Shown: positions 23,935-33,236, counted from the first letter of the stretch. The stretch is 33,917 nt of DNA from JBMTVT01 sp049451635 (GCA_049451635.1 JBMTVT010000022.1:1-33917), one strand, 5' to 3'. A program made the numbers and translations. The notes: generated from the letters alone by a model not told the origin.

Positions 23935-24647
23935 TATTTAAGCTTGTGTAAATACATTTGAATAACATTTTCTACACCTAAGTACAAGCTCTCTGCTACT
24001 AAGGCATGACCTATTGAAACTTCCAAAAGATTTGGAATATTATCTTTAAAAAATTTAATGTTGTCAAGAGATAAATCATGACCTGCATTAATGCCCAAAT
24101 CTAAATTATTTGCTAATTCTGCACTTTCAATATATGGCCTTACCGCCTCATTGTTACCCAAGTTATATTGGTGAGCAAAGGCTTCAGTATACAATTCAAT
24201 TCTATCCGTTCCAGTTGCTTTAGCACCTTCAATTTGCTTTAAAACAGGATCAACAAATATAGACGTTCTTATATTATTTTGCTGAAACTCCTTAATAACA
24301 TCAACCAAAAAATCTTTGTGCTTAATGGTATCCCAACCTGCATTACTGGTTATGGCATCAACAGCATCGGGTACTAGAGTAACCTGGGTTGGCTTCACCT
24401 TTAAAACTAAATTTATAAAGGAATCGATGGGGTTACCTTCTATGTTATATTCAGTATAAACTTTTGGTTTTAAATCGCGAGCATCTTGGTAGCGTATATG
24501 CCTTTCGTCTGGCCTGGGATGAATGGTTATACCTTCAGCCCCAAAACGTTGGACATCTTTTGCAAACTGCACCACATTTGGCACGTCGCCACCTCTAGAA
24601 TTCCTTAATGTAGCTATCTTGTTAATATTAACACTTAACTTTGTCAT
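23934..24647 (-). CDS. pdxJ: Pyridoxine 5'-phosphate synthase PdxJ
   Basis: 237 aa TIM barrel. It condenses 1-deoxyxylulose 5-phosphate with aminoacetone phosphate to give pyridoxine 5'-phosphate (vitamin B6). Hallmarks are LSVNINKIATLRNSRGG (1-20), GAEGITIHPRPDERHI (36-51), VTLVPDAVDA (substrate loop), RIELYTEAFAH, and GINAGHDLSLDN near the C-terminus. Full length. A -7 box TATTTTTG lies 19 nt upstream. It is divergent from the CBS gene. Confidence 0.96.
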   Translation of the reverse strand: MTKLSVNINKIATLRNSRGGDVPNVVQFAKDVQRFGAEGITIHPRPDERHIRYQDARDLKPKVYTEYNIEGNPIDSFINLVLKVKPTQVTLVPDAVDAITSNAGWDTIKHKDFLVDVIKEFQQNNIRTSIFVDPVLKQIEGAKATGTDRIELYTEAFAHQYNLGNNEAVRPYIESAELANNLDLGINAGHDLSLDNIKFFKDNIPNLLEVSIGHALVAESLYLGVENVIQMYLHKLK

Positions 24648-24665
24648 TTAATTGATTTTAAATCA

Positions 24666-24673
24666 CAAAAATA
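24666..24673 (-). promoter_or_regulatory. -7 promoter box (TATTTTTG) of pdxJ
   Basis: It is an exact TAnnTTTG match on the minus strand, 19 nt before the ATG. The -33 element is poor. Confidence 0.5.
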
Positions 24674-24735
24674 CAAACTACAACAGGCATACATAGTATT
24701 TTTTTGATTAATTTGCATGCATATAAAAGACGGTT

Positions 24736-25395
24736 ATGAAACTTTCAGAATTAATTATAAACGACATAAAACCGCTTGGTGTTAAGAATAAAATAAGTGA
24801 TATACAATTACTGTTCAATCAATTAACATATTCGCATATTCCTGTTCAAGATAACAACAAAGCGTATTTAGGATGCTTTTCTGAAACCGATGCCCATTGT
24901 TTTGAAAGCGATAAATTGCTTGAAGATTACAAATATGCCATGGAAGACTTTTTTGTTCGCGACAAAACACTCTGGCTAGATGTATTAGAAGCTTTTACAG
25001 TAAACTCAACCAATATCATGCCTGTTTTGGATGAGAAAAATAAATATTTGGGATATTATGAGCTCAACGATGTTATGAGTTTATTTAGCGAGTCTCCTTT
25101 TTTCTCTGAAGCTGGTGGAATTTTGGTTGTTGAAAAAGGGATCAATGATTACTCATTTAGTGAAATAAGCCAAATTATAGAATCTAACGATGGTAAGCTA
25201 CTTGGGGCTTTTATTTCAAAGATGAATACTGATTTGGTGCAAATTACCTTAAAAATTGGCAACACAGGATTAAACGAAATTATTCAAACTTTCCGAAGAT
25301 ATAGTTACAACATTATCTCTGGTCACGAAGAAGATAGTTATATTGAAAGTTTAAAAGAACGTTCGGATTATTTAAAAAAATATTTAAGCATTTAA
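24736..25395 (+). CDS. CBS-domain regulatory protein
   Basis: 219 aa cytoplasmic protein. Two CBS motifs lie at about 5-60 (SDIQLLFNQLTYSHIPVQDN) and 70-130 (WLDVLEAFTVNSTNIMPVLD, LGYYELNDVMSLF). The C-terminal part (about 130-200) resembles an ACT-like beta-alpha unit (GGILVVEKGINDYSFSEISQ, LVQITLKIGNTGLNEII; split here). CBS pairs bind adenine nucleotides. It lies 3 nt before nadK on the same strand, suggesting a link with nucleotide status; this is inference. Confidence 0.85.
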   Translation: MKLSELIINDIKPLGVKNKISDIQLLFNQLTYSHIPVQDNNKAYLGCFSETDAHCFESDKLLEDYKYAMEDFFVRDKTLWLDVLEAFTVNSTNIMPVLDEKNKYLGYYELNDVMSLFSESPFFSEAGGILVVEKGINDYSFSEISQIIESNDGKLLGAFISKMNTDLVQITLKIGNTGLNEIIQTFRRYSYNIISGHEEDSYIESLKERSDYLKKYLSI

Positions 25396-25398
25396 GTT

Positions 25399-26283
25399 AT
25401 GAAGGTTGCTGTTTTTGGACGATTTTATAATAAAACCACAAGTGTTTCAGTTTTAACGCTCTTTAACTACTTACTTAAAAAAGATGTTGATGCTTACATT
25501 GAAACCGAGTTTTACAATCTTATAAAAAGCAATTCTTCAATTATAAAAGATTTTGAATCTTTTAAAACCTTTGACGATTTAGACCCTTCATTCGATTTAT
25601 TTGTAAGCGTTGGTGGCGATGGCACCATTTTAAGAGCCATCACATTTGTAAAAGATATCGATATACCCATTATAGGCATTAATACTGGTAGGCTTGGGTT
25701 TTTGGCAACCATACAAGTAGATGCCATAGAGCAAGCCATTCAAAACATTATTGATGGAAAATATAAAATCTCAGAACGGAGTTTGCTTTCCATAGAAACA
25801 ACACCTAAAAATAGTGATATTACTGAAATGAATTTTGCCTTAAACGAGATTACAGTAAGCAGAAAAAACACAACCTCTATGATTACTGTAGAAACCCATT
25901 TGGACGGTGAATATTTAACTTCCTATTGGAGCGATGGGTTAATTGTTTCAACACCAACCGGTTCTACGGGGTATTCTTTAAGTTGTGGCGGCCCTGTAAT
26001 AACACCGGGAACAAACAGTTTTTTGTTAACCCCTATTGCTCCTCATAATTTAAGCGCTCGCCCACTTGTAATTCCTGATTCTACCGAAATCCAATTAAAA
26101 GTGGAAGGCAGAGAAGAACAACACCTAGTGTCATTAGATTCTAGAATTGCCACACTTGATAATGGCACCATAATTAAAATTAAAAAAGCCAACTTCAAAA
26201 TTAAAATGATTGATCTTTTTGAGGAAAGCTTTTTGGATACGCTTAGAAAAAAACTCCTTTGGGGCGAAGACAGGCGCAATTAA
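25399..26283 (+). CDS. nadK: NAD kinase
   Basis: 294 aa. Converts NAD to NADP with ATP. The signature GGDGTILRA appears at about 74-82, the NE-containing segment NFALNEITVSR at about 145-155, and the glycine-rich TPTGSTGYSLSCGGP at about 187-201. Length is normal. It is transcribed with the CBS gene, whose stop is 3 nt upstream. Confidence 0.96.
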   Translation: MKVAVFGRFYNKTTSVSVLTLFNYLLKKDVDAYIETEFYNLIKSNSSIIKDFESFKTFDDLDPSFDLFVSVGGDGTILRAITFVKDIDIPIIGINTGRLGFLATIQVDAIEQAIQNIIDGKYKISERSLLSIETTPKNSDITEMNFALNEITVSRKNTTSMITVETHLDGEYLTSYWSDGLIVSTPTGSTGYSLSCGGPVITPGTNSFLLTPIAPHNLSARPLVIPDSTEIQLKVEGREEQHLVSLDSRIATLDNGTIIKIKKANFKIKMIDLFEESFLDTLRKKLLWGEDRRN

Positions 26284-26357
26284 ACAATAATTCAAAAGAA
26301 AAACTGTTTTAAACTCATACTATTTGGTTCAGATTGTTATGGACTAATCTTATTTAT

Positions 26358-26365
26358 TATATTTG
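26358..26365 (+). promoter_or_regulatory. -7 promoter box (TATATTTG) of the porG cluster
   Basis: It is an exact TAnnTTTG match 17 nt before the porG ATG. A TTG at 26334-26336 is 21 nt upstream, slightly far for a -33. Confidence 0.55.
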
Positions 26366-26382
26366 CAAACTTTTGAACATTT

Positions 26383-27069
26383 ATGAGGCATTTAATCATA
26401 TTGACAATAAGCATTTTAAGCGTACATTTGGGGTATTCCCAAATTAATGAAATTGGTATTTTTGCTGGTGGAAGTAATTTTATTGGAGATGTTGGGGCTA
26501 CAAATTATATTTCACCAAACCAATTGGCAATAGGCGGCATATATAAATGGAACAGAAGCAAAAGACACTCATACAGAGCCTCAATAATTTTTAGTGATTT
26601 GGAAGGTATTGACGTTAATTCAGATGACCCCAGACGAATCGTAAGAGGGTATGAGTTTTCAAGTAAAATTATAGAGCTTTCAATAGGTATGGAATTTACC
26701 TTCATGGATTTTAACTTGCATTCTGGAGAAAAAATTGGCACCCCTTATTTATATTCAGGAATAAGTGTTGCAAACCATGATAACCACTATTTTTTAAGTG
26801 GTGTTCAAACTCAAGAAAACACATCTAGTTGGGCTTATGGCATACCTATGGCTTTAGGTTTTAAAACAAATATTTTAGGAAACATTATTTTAGGTATAGA
26901 GGTTGGTGCACGCTATACATTTTCTGATGAACTTGATGGAAGTGTACCTAATGACAGTTCAAAACAATCATACCGCTTTGGCAATATATATAACAACGAT
27001 TGGTATGTGTTTTCGGGTATTACACTAACTTATACTTTTGGTGAAAACCCATGCTATTGTGTTGAGTAA
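26383..27069 (+). CDS. porG: DUF6089/PorG-like outer-membrane protein of T9SS
   Basis: 228 aa with signal peptide (about 1-19, ending LGYSQ) and a small beta-barrel (INEIGIFAGGSNFIGDVGA, repeated strands, ending WYVFSGITLTYTFGENPC, split). In Porphyromonas gingivalis, PorG (PG0189) lies directly upstream of uppS and bamA, as here; that gene order is the main reason for the name. PorG is linked to assembly of the T9SS core rings. The last residues (CYCVE) hold two cysteines. It ends 1 nt before uppS. Confidence 0.8.
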   Translation: MRHLIILTISILSVHLGYSQINEIGIFAGGSNFIGDVGATNYISPNQLAIGGIYKWNRSKRHSYRASIIFSDLEGIDVNSDDPRRIVRGYEFSSKIIELSIGMEFTFMDFNLHSGEKIGTPYLYSGISVANHDNHYFLSGVQTQENTSSWAYGIPMALGFKTNILGNIILGIEVGARYTFSDELDGSVPNDSSKQSYRFGNIYNNDWYVFSGITLTYTFGENPCYCVE

Positions 27070-27070
27070 A

Positions 27071-27811
27071 ATGGATTTAAAAAACAATATTGATATTGAA
27101 AAGTTGCCTAAACACATTGCCATTATTATGGATGGCAATGGTAGATGGGCTAAACAAAAAGGCATGATGCGCGCTTTTGGTCACGAAAATGGCACAAAAG
27201 CGGTAAGACAAACTGTTGAGGCCTGTGCTGAACTGGGCATTGAAAATTTAACCCTTTACGCTTTTTCAACTGAAAACTGGAACAGACCAAAACTAGAAGT
27301 ACAAACTTTAATGAGGCTTTTAGTGTCTTCATTAAAAAAAGAAATTTCCACACTTGAAGATAACAACATAAAACTTTCAGCAATTGGCAACTTAAACACT
27401 CTGCCAAAAAAAGTACACAATGAGCTTCTAGAGGTTATCGATAAAACAAAGTTTAATACTAGAATGACTTTAACGCTTGCATTGAGTTATGGTTCGCGAG
27501 AAGAATTGCTAAACACTGTTAAAGAAATTAGTATTAAAGTTAAAAATAATATAATTTCGCCCGAAAATATTGAAGAATCAATTATAAATGAGCATCTTTA
27601 CACGCAAAATTTACCAGACGTGGATTTGCTTATTAGAACTAGTGGCGAGCAACGTATAAGTAATTTTTTGTTGTGGCAAATCGCATATGCCGAATTATAC
27701 TTTACCAGTATATTATGGCCCGATTTTACCAAACAACATTTATATGAAGCTATTATTGAATATCAAAAAAGAGAACGACGATTTGGGAAAACAAGTGAAC
27801 AACTTAGTTAA
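27071..27811 (+). CDS. uppS: Isoprenyl transferase (undecaprenyl-PP synthase)
   Basis: 246 aa from the ATG at 27071, which puts MDLKNNIDIEKLPKHIAIIMDGNGRWAKQKG at the N-terminus (split: HIAIIMDGNGRWAKQKG). An upstream ATG at 27038 overlaps porG and is less likely. Motifs are the catalytic Asp in MDGNGRWA, LTLYAFSTENWNRP, and RTSGEQRISNFLLWQIAYAE. It builds the C55 carrier lipid for peptidoglycan and O-antigen. The end overlaps bamA by 17 nt. Confidence 0.95.
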   Translation: MDLKNNIDIEKLPKHIAIIMDGNGRWAKQKGMMRAFGHENGTKAVRQTVEACAELGIENLTLYAFSTENWNRPKLEVQTLMRLLVSSLKKEISTLEDNNIKLSAIGNLNTLPKKVHNELLEVIDKTKFNTRMTLTLALSYGSREELLNTVKEISIKVKNNIISPENIEESIINEHLYTQNLPDVDLLIRTSGEQRISNFLLWQIAYAELYFTSILWPDFTKQHLYEAIIEYQKRERRFGKTSEQLS

Positions 27812-30425
27812 TACTTTACCTGTAATAACATATTTAAAGTACTGCATAGCCATATTATTTTTTGCATTAAGCATAGGTACACAAGCACAAGATTTACCAT
27901 ACAACGAAGGTAAAAAATATACACTAGGAGGCATTTCTGTGTCTGGAAACACTTCATTTAGCGAACAAACCATCATTACCTATTCCGGATTAAAAAAAGG
28001 TAAAGAAATGACCATTCCTGGAGAGGATATAGCCAATGCCATTAAAAAACTTTGGGGTTCAAAATTGTTTAGCGATATAGAGGTTTACATTACCAAAATA
28101 GAAGGCGATGTTGCTTATTTACAAATACAATTATCTGATTTACCACAACTGAATGAGTTAAAAATCAATGGCGTAAAAAAAGGTAAAATAGAAAGCATTA
28201 CAAAAGAAACTAACCTAAAAAAAGGTGTTAAAGTAACGGAAAACCTTTTAACAACTTCCAAAAATTTTCTAGAAAAGAAGTACAAGAAAGAAGGATTTTT
28301 AAACACTAAAGTTTTTATTAATACCATAGAAGTAAAAGATTCTATTGAAACTGCTAGAGTTAATATGGTGGTAAATGTTGATAAAGGCGAAAAAGTTAAA
28401 ATTAAGAATATTGTATTTGATGGCAATGATTTTTTAAGTGAAAAAAAACTTAGAAAAGCCATGAAAAGCACCAAAAAAATTAATCGTATCAGGCTTTTAA
28501 AACGTTCAAAATTTATCGATTCTGCTTATCAGTCTGATTTAGGCCATATTATAGATAAATATAAAGAAAATGGATATAGAGATGCTAGAATTATTTCTGA
28601 TAGTTTAATTATAAATGATGATAAAACTATCTCTCTAAAAATTAATGTACTCGAAGGTGAACTATATACATTTGGAGATATCACTTTTATAGGAAATACC
28701 GTTTATTCAAATGAGTTATTGAGTAGAGTGTTGCGCATAAGAAAAGGTGATACTTACAATGGCGTAGAATTGCAAAAGCGCATTGCGGACAACTCTAAAC
28801 CAGATGGCGATGATATCACAAACCTATATCAAAACAATGGTTATTTATTCTCACAAATAAACGCAGTTGAGGTTAGTGCCGATAACAATGTTATTGATAT
28901 CGAAGTTAGAGTCTCTGAAGGAAAACCTGCTTACTTTAACAATGTCTCTGTAGTGGGGAATGATAAAACAAATGACCACGTAATTTATAGGGAAATACGC
29001 ACGCGTCCAGGTAAACTATACAGTAAAGCAGATGTGGTTCGTTCGGTTAGAGAACTTGGTCAAATGGGCTTTTTTGATGCTCAAGAAATAACACCAAACT
29101 TCAATAACCCCAACCCAAACGAGGGGTCCATCGATATGGAATACTCTGTAAAAGAAACAGGGTCCAGCCAGATTGAATTACAAGGTGGTTACGGAGGTGG
29201 TGGTTTTATAGGTACGCTTGGTTTATCTTTTAACAACTTTTCTATAAAAGATATCTTTAAAAAAGATGCTTATAAGCCAATACCAATGGGTGATGGACAA
29301 AAATTGGCTTTACGTTTACAAGCCAGCCGATTTTTCCAAACATATAGCTTTTCATTTTCAGAGCCTTGGTTAGGTGGTAAACGTCCTGTGCAGTTTTCAA
29401 CATCTTTATCACACACGAAACAGTTTCTATGGAATCCCGCAACGCGTAATGCCGATAAAAGCAGAAGTTTTAATATTACTGGGATTACCTTTGGTCTAGC
29501 AAAACGTTTATCGGTTCCTGATGATTTCTTTACACTTTCTCAAGCTATAAGTTTTCAACGTTACGACTTAAACAACTATAATACGGGGTTATTCACTTTT
29601 GGCGATGGATATTCAAATAACTTATCTTACACCTTTGGTTTAAGCCGAAACAATACTAGTGTAGACCCTATTTATCCAACCGGTGGTTCTAATTTTGGGG
29701 TTAGTGCAAAATTTTCGCTCCCTTATTCATTATTCAATGGTGTAGATTACAAACAATTATCTAACGATTATGACAATGCATTAGAGAGAAGAGCCAGTGC
29801 AAGTAGTACAGCAGATAGAGAATATATTGAAGCGAATAAAGAAATAACTGAAATTGATCAAGAGCGTTACAAATGGCTAGAGTTTTACAAAGTAAAATTT
29901 TCAGGTGAATGGTTCACACAACTAGCCAAGGATTTAGTTTTAAGGCCCAAAGTGGAATTTGGTTTTTTAGGTGCCTATAATAATAACAGAGGGGTTATCC
30001 CATTTGAAAGATTCTTTTTAGGTGGAGATGGTTTAGGAAACTTTAGTTTAGATGGTAGAGAAGTTATTCAGTTGCGAGGATACCCAAACCAATCCTTAAC
30101 TCATTTAGATGAAACAACAGGAAGAGCTTCAAACGATGGTTCAAGTATTTACAATAAATTTTCTTTAGAACTTCGTTACCCAATCACTTTAAAAGCATCT
30201 GCTAAGATTTATGCTTTAGGCTTTTTGGAAGGCGGTGTATCCTATGAAAAATTTAGAGACTACAATCCTTTTAATATCAAGCGTTCTGCCGGCTTAGGTA
30301 TTAGAATTTTCATGCCTGCATTTGGCTTATTAGGTATTGATTTTGGTCATGGTTTCGACCCTTTACCAGGGGAAACAGTTAAACATGGGTGGGAAACTCA
30401 TTTCATTATTGGACAACAATTTTAA
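27795..30425 (+). CDS. bamA: Outer-membrane protein assembly factor BamA
   Basis: 876 aa from a GTG at 27795 (MNNLVNTLPVITYLKYC); a TTG at 27783 is an alternative. No ATG precedes a plausible signal peptide, which ends IGTQAQ. Five POTRA-type repeats follow (first YTLGGISVSGNTSFSEQT, last YFNNVSVVGNDKTNDHVIY), then a 16-strand barrel with GGYGGGGFIGTLGLSFNN, DPIYPTGGSNFG and FFLGGDGLGNF, and a short terminal strand (HFIIGQQF). BamA folds beta-barrels into the outer membrane. The start lies inside uppS. Confidence 0.95.
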   Translation: MNNLVNTLPVITYLKYCIAILFFALSIGTQAQDLPYNEGKKYTLGGISVSGNTSFSEQTIITYSGLKKGKEMTIPGEDIANAIKKLWGSKLFSDIEVYITKIEGDVAYLQIQLSDLPQLNELKINGVKKGKIESITKETNLKKGVKVTENLLTTSKNFLEKKYKKEGFLNTKVFINTIEVKDSIETARVNMVVNVDKGEKVKIKNIVFDGNDFLSEKKLRKAMKSTKKINRIRLLKRSKFIDSAYQSDLGHIIDKYKENGYRDARIISDSLIINDDKTISLKINVLEGELYTFGDITFIGNTVYSNELLSRVLRIRKGDTYNGVELQKRIADNSKPDGDDITNLYQNNGYLFSQINAVEVSADNNVIDIEVRVSEGKPAYFNNVSVVGNDKTNDHVIYREIRTRPGKLYSKADVVRSVRELGQMGFFDAQEITPNFNNPNPNEGSIDMEYSVKETGSSQIELQGGYGGGGFIGTLGLSFNNFSIKDIFKKDAYKPIPMGDGQKLALRLQASRFFQTYSFSFSEPWLGGKRPVQFSTSLSHTKQFLWNPATRNADKSRSFNITGITFGLAKRLSVPDDFFTLSQAISFQRYDLNNYNTGLFTFGDGYSNNLSYTFGLSRNNTSVDPIYPTGGSNFGVSAKFSLPYSLFNGVDYKQLSNDYDNALERRASASSTADREYIEANKEITEIDQERYKWLEFYKVKFSGEWFTQLAKDLVLRPKVEFGFLGAYNNNRGVIPFERFFLGGDGLGNFSLDGREVIQLRGYPNQSLTHLDETTGRASNDGSSIYNKFSLELRYPITLKASAKIYALGFLEGGVSYEKFRDYNPFNIKRSAGLGIRIFMPAFGLLGIDFGHGFDPLPGETVKHGWETHFIIGQQF

Positions 30426-30510
30426 TTTGAAAAAATATTTTGGCATGATATTTTCTATTTACCCACTAATGATTTGCATGAGAATTAAAATTTTTAAGAT
30501 TAAAATTCGT

Positions 30511-30518
30511 TAATTTTG
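30511..30518 (+). promoter_or_regulatory. -7 promoter box (TAATTTTG) before the first ompH gene
   Basis: It is an exact TAnnTTTG match 57 nt before the start. The -33 is weak, so this may be an internal promoter of the cluster. Confidence 0.4.
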
Positions 30519-30574
30519 AAAACACAATTCTAAAAAGCAGAAAAGTTATCTGTTATTTTAGACTCTTTAAGTTG

Positions 30575-31594
30575 ATGAATTATAAATATAAACAGATGCA
30601 AAACAAAGTTCTTTTTTTACTGACATTAGTTTTAATGCTAAGTATTTCGGCTTATGCGCAACGAGGCGTTAGAATTGCTTATATCGATACTGAATATATT
30701 TTAGAAAATGTTCCGGAATATCAAGAAGCTACTGCGCAGTTAAATCAAAAAGCTGATAAATGGAAAAATGAGATTCAAGAAAAATTAGCCGTTATTGAAC
30801 AAAAGCGAAAAGATTTAAGTAACGAAAAGGCACTTTTAACAAAAGAGCTTATAGCAGAACGTGAAGAGGATATTAATTTTGAAGAGCAAGAAATACTGGA
30901 TTATCAACAAAAACGTTTTGGACCAAATGGTGATTTGTTCATTCAAAAAAAACAATTAATGCAACCTATTCAGGACCAAATATTTGCCGCGGTTCAAGAT
31001 TTGGCAGAAGGAAGGAAATATGATTTTATTTTTGATAAATCATCCGATGCTGTTATGCTATTTTCTGCAAAACAGTTTGATGTAAGTGAGCAAATTTTAC
31101 GAAGTATAACCCGAGCATCAAAACGTACGCAAGCCGATTCAAAAGTAGAACGAAAAGCTGCTGAAGAAGAGCAACTAATTCCAGAAATAAATTACGAATT
31201 AGAGGCTAGAGAAAAAGCTTTGGAAAAAAAGAAAAAAGAACGCGAAAGCGCCATTGAAAAAGCAAGACAAGAAAAATTAGATGCCCGTGCAGCTAAGGTA
31301 AAAGCCGCTGAAGAAAGACGACAAAAAATATTGGAAGAACGCGAAAAAGCGAAACAAGAAAAATTAGATGCAAGAATTCAACCAGAATCTACAAAAACAG
31401 CAACAGATTCTACGGCATCAAAAAGCACAATAACTAAAGAAGCTGGAGAGACCAAAACTCAAGCTCAACTAATTGAGGAAAACAGACAAAGAAAATTAGC
31501 AGAAAGAGAAGCTAGAAAAAAAGCAATTGAAGAAAGAAAACAAAAAATATTAGAAGAACGCCAAAAAGCAAAAGACAGTACGAACAACAATTAA
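30575..31594 (+). CDS. OmpH/Skp periplasmic chaperone with long charged tail
   Basis: 339 aa from the ATG at 30575; an ATG at 30596 is also plausible. The signal peptide ends SISAYAQ. The Skp domain (about 30-180) starts RGVRIAYIDTEYILENVPEY and carries the long helical hairpin. The C-terminal ~160 residues form an Arg/Lys/Glu-rich region with repeats (ERRQKILEEREKAKQEKLDAR and RKAIEERKQKILEERQKAKD, both near-copies; split) and a Ser/Thr linker between. Skp holds unfolded porins on their way to BamA. The next gene is a short Skp paralogue without the tail. Confidence 0.9.
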   Translation: MNYKYKQMQNKVLFLLTLVLMLSISAYAQRGVRIAYIDTEYILENVPEYQEATAQLNQKADKWKNEIQEKLAVIEQKRKDLSNEKALLTKELIAEREEDINFEEQEILDYQQKRFGPNGDLFIQKKQLMQPIQDQIFAAVQDLAEGRKYDFIFDKSSDAVMLFSAKQFDVSEQILRSITRASKRTQADSKVERKAAEEEQLIPEINYELEAREKALEKKKKERESAIEKARQEKLDARAAKVKAAEERRQKILEEREKAKQEKLDARIQPESTKTATDSTASKSTITKEAGETKTQAQLIEENRQRKLAEREARKKAIEERKQKILEERQKAKDSTNNN

Positions 31595-31625
31595 AAATTT
31601 ATAACACAATTAATACTATTTAAAA

Positions 31626-32126
31626 ATGAAACAATTAAAAACTCTTTTATTAGCAACTGCATTATGCATTGGAACTGTAAGCTTTACACAAGCACAAAGC
31701 AAAGTTGCTCATATAAATACACAAGAATTAATTGCAGCAATGCCTGCAGCAAAATCTGCACAAGCTGAACTTGAAACTTTAAGTAAAACCTATCAAACAG
31801 ATATTCAAGCATCTATTACCGAGTATCAAAATACAGCAAAACAGTATGAAGCGGAAGCAGCTACCAAAACCGATGAAGAAAATCAAAAAAGAGGTTTAGA
31901 ATTGCAAGAAAAGCAACAACGTATTCAACAATTTAGAGCAGATGCACAAAAAGATTTAGCTGAAAAAGAAGCTGAATTATTTAAACCAATACAAGAGCAA
32001 GCAATGAAAGCTATCAATGATGTTGCTAAAGAGCAAGGTTACCAGTATGTTTTAGATAGAGCTACTTTAATCGTAGCGGAAGGTAAAGACATTTTAGCTG
32101 ATGTAAAAAAGAAATTAGGTATCTAA
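31626..32126 (+). CDS. OmpH/Skp-family periplasmic chaperone
   Basis: 166 aa. Signal peptide about 1-23 (ends TQAQ), then SKVAHINTQELIAAMPAAKS and the Skp alpha-hairpin with a Gln/Glu-rich helix pair (about 45-115), closing with QGYQYVLDRATLIVAEGKDI. Usual Skp length. It lies 31 nt after the larger paralogue and ends at a terminator. Confidence 0.93.
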   Translation: MKQLKTLLLATALCIGTVSFTQAQSKVAHINTQELIAAMPAAKSAQAELETLSKTYQTDIQASITEYQNTAKQYEAEAATKTDEENQKRGLELQEKQQRIQQFRADAQKDLAEKEAELFKPIQEQAMKAINDVAKEQGYQYVLDRATLIVAEGKDILADVKKKLGI

Positions 32127-32150
32127 TTCAAATTTTAAATAAATATATTT

Positions 32151-32185
32151 AAAGCTGTCTTTATAAGGCAGCTTTTTTATTTTTG
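32151..32185 (+). terminator. ompH terminator, overlapping the murI promoter box
   Basis: AAAGCTGTCT/AGGCAGCTTT (one G-U pair) with a 5-nt loop, then TTTATTTTT. The T-run contains TATTTTTG (32178-32185), itself a good -7 box 7 nt before the murI ATG. Confidence 0.8.
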
Positions 32186-32192
32186 TTATACT

Positions 32193-32972
32193 ATGAACAC
32201 ACAGCCTATTGGTATTTTTGATTCGGGTGTTGGTGGCACTTCCATTTGGAAGGAAATCCATGCCCTTTTGCCAAACGAAAACACGTTGTATTTGGCAGAT
32301 AGCGCTAATGCACCTTACGGACCAAAAGGAAAAAAAGCTATCATCAATTTAAGTATTAAAAACACTGAATTTTTGATTAAAAAAAATTGCAAGCTTATTG
32401 TTGTAGCATGCAATACAGCCACAACCAATGCCATTGATTACCTAAGAGACACTTATAATGTCCCTTTTATTGGAATTGAACCAGCCATTAAACCTGCCGC
32501 CTTACAAACTAAAACAAGTGCCGTAGGTATTTTAGCAACTAAAGGAACCTTAAGTAGTGCTTTATTTTCAAAAACATCGAGTTTGTTTGCAAGCGGCATT
32601 AAAGTTATTGAACAAAACGGTGATGGTATTGTAGAGCTTATTGAAAGCGGTAAATTATTTTCGGATGAAATGATTGCACTTTTAAAACAATACTTGCAAC
32701 CGATGATTGATGCTGAAATTGACTATTTGGTTTTAGGTTGTACACATTACCCCTATTTAATGCCTTTATTGTTGAAAATACTACCTAAGCATATTAAAAT
32801 TATAGATTCTGGTGAAGCCGTTGCAAGACAAACCAAAGCCGTTTTAGAAAAGCATGATTTATTAAACGTAAGTTTCACCAAAGCTAAGAATGAATTTTTT
32901 ACCAACGGAAACCCCGAAGTTATGCAATCGCTTTTAGGTGAAAAATTTGATGTTGAATATTTAAGTTTTTAA
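32193..32972 (+). CDS. murI: Glutamate racemase
   Basis: 259 aa. It makes D-glutamate for peptidoglycan. The N-terminal IGIFDSGVGGTSIWKEI holds the catalytic Asp-Ser loop. The two catalytic cysteines lie in VACNTATTNAI (about 72) and LGCTHYPYL (about 184). NSP-type binding residues are in APYGPKGKK. It follows the ompH genes by 66 nt and may use its own promoter box within the terminator tail. Together with uppS it supplies cell-wall precursors. Confidence 0.96.
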   Translation: MNTQPIGIFDSGVGGTSIWKEIHALLPNENTLYLADSANAPYGPKGKKAIINLSIKNTEFLIKKNCKLIVVACNTATTNAIDYLRDTYNVPFIGIEPAIKPAALQTKTSAVGILATKGTLSSALFSKTSSLFASGIKVIEQNGDGIVELIESGKLFSDEMIALLKQYLQPMIDAEIDYLVLGCTHYPYLMPLLLKILPKHIKIIDSGEAVARQTKAVLEKHDLLNVSFTKAKNEFFTNGNPEVMQSLLGEKFDVEYLSF

Positions 32973-32978
32973 TACTTT

Positions 32979-33236
32979 GTCATTACGAGGAGGCACGACA
33001 AAGTAATCTCTTGAGATGGAACTAAAATGCAATAGATAACAACAGAAAATTAAATCATTTTTAAAGCTGAAATAAAGTTTTGCGTTAGGGATTGCAGTGA
33101 AAATCCTTTTGTTTTTATTGAAATGAAATTATAAATTAACTATCTATAAAATGATAAATTATTGATTCCTGCCTTCGCAGGAATGACAAAAAACAAAAGA
33201 TTGCAACGAAAAGCCCGACCCAAAGGGTAACGCCCT
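32979..33236. repeat. Cluster of interspersed flavobacterial repeats
   Basis: GTCATTACGAGGAGGCACGA with CAAAGTAATCTC, a GATTGCAGTGAAAATCC fragment, the stem ATTCCTGC/GCAGGAAT (33165-33184) and GATTGCAACGAAAAGCCCGA are all recognisable pieces of the common GTCATTGCGAGGAGG and ATTCCTGC repeats. No gene is seen in the murI to gamma-CA interval. Confidence 0.6.

Noticed and set aside
28115..28474. 119-aa minus-strand ORF inside bamA
   Set aside because: Phe/Ser-rich shadow frame of the Lys-rich POTRA region.
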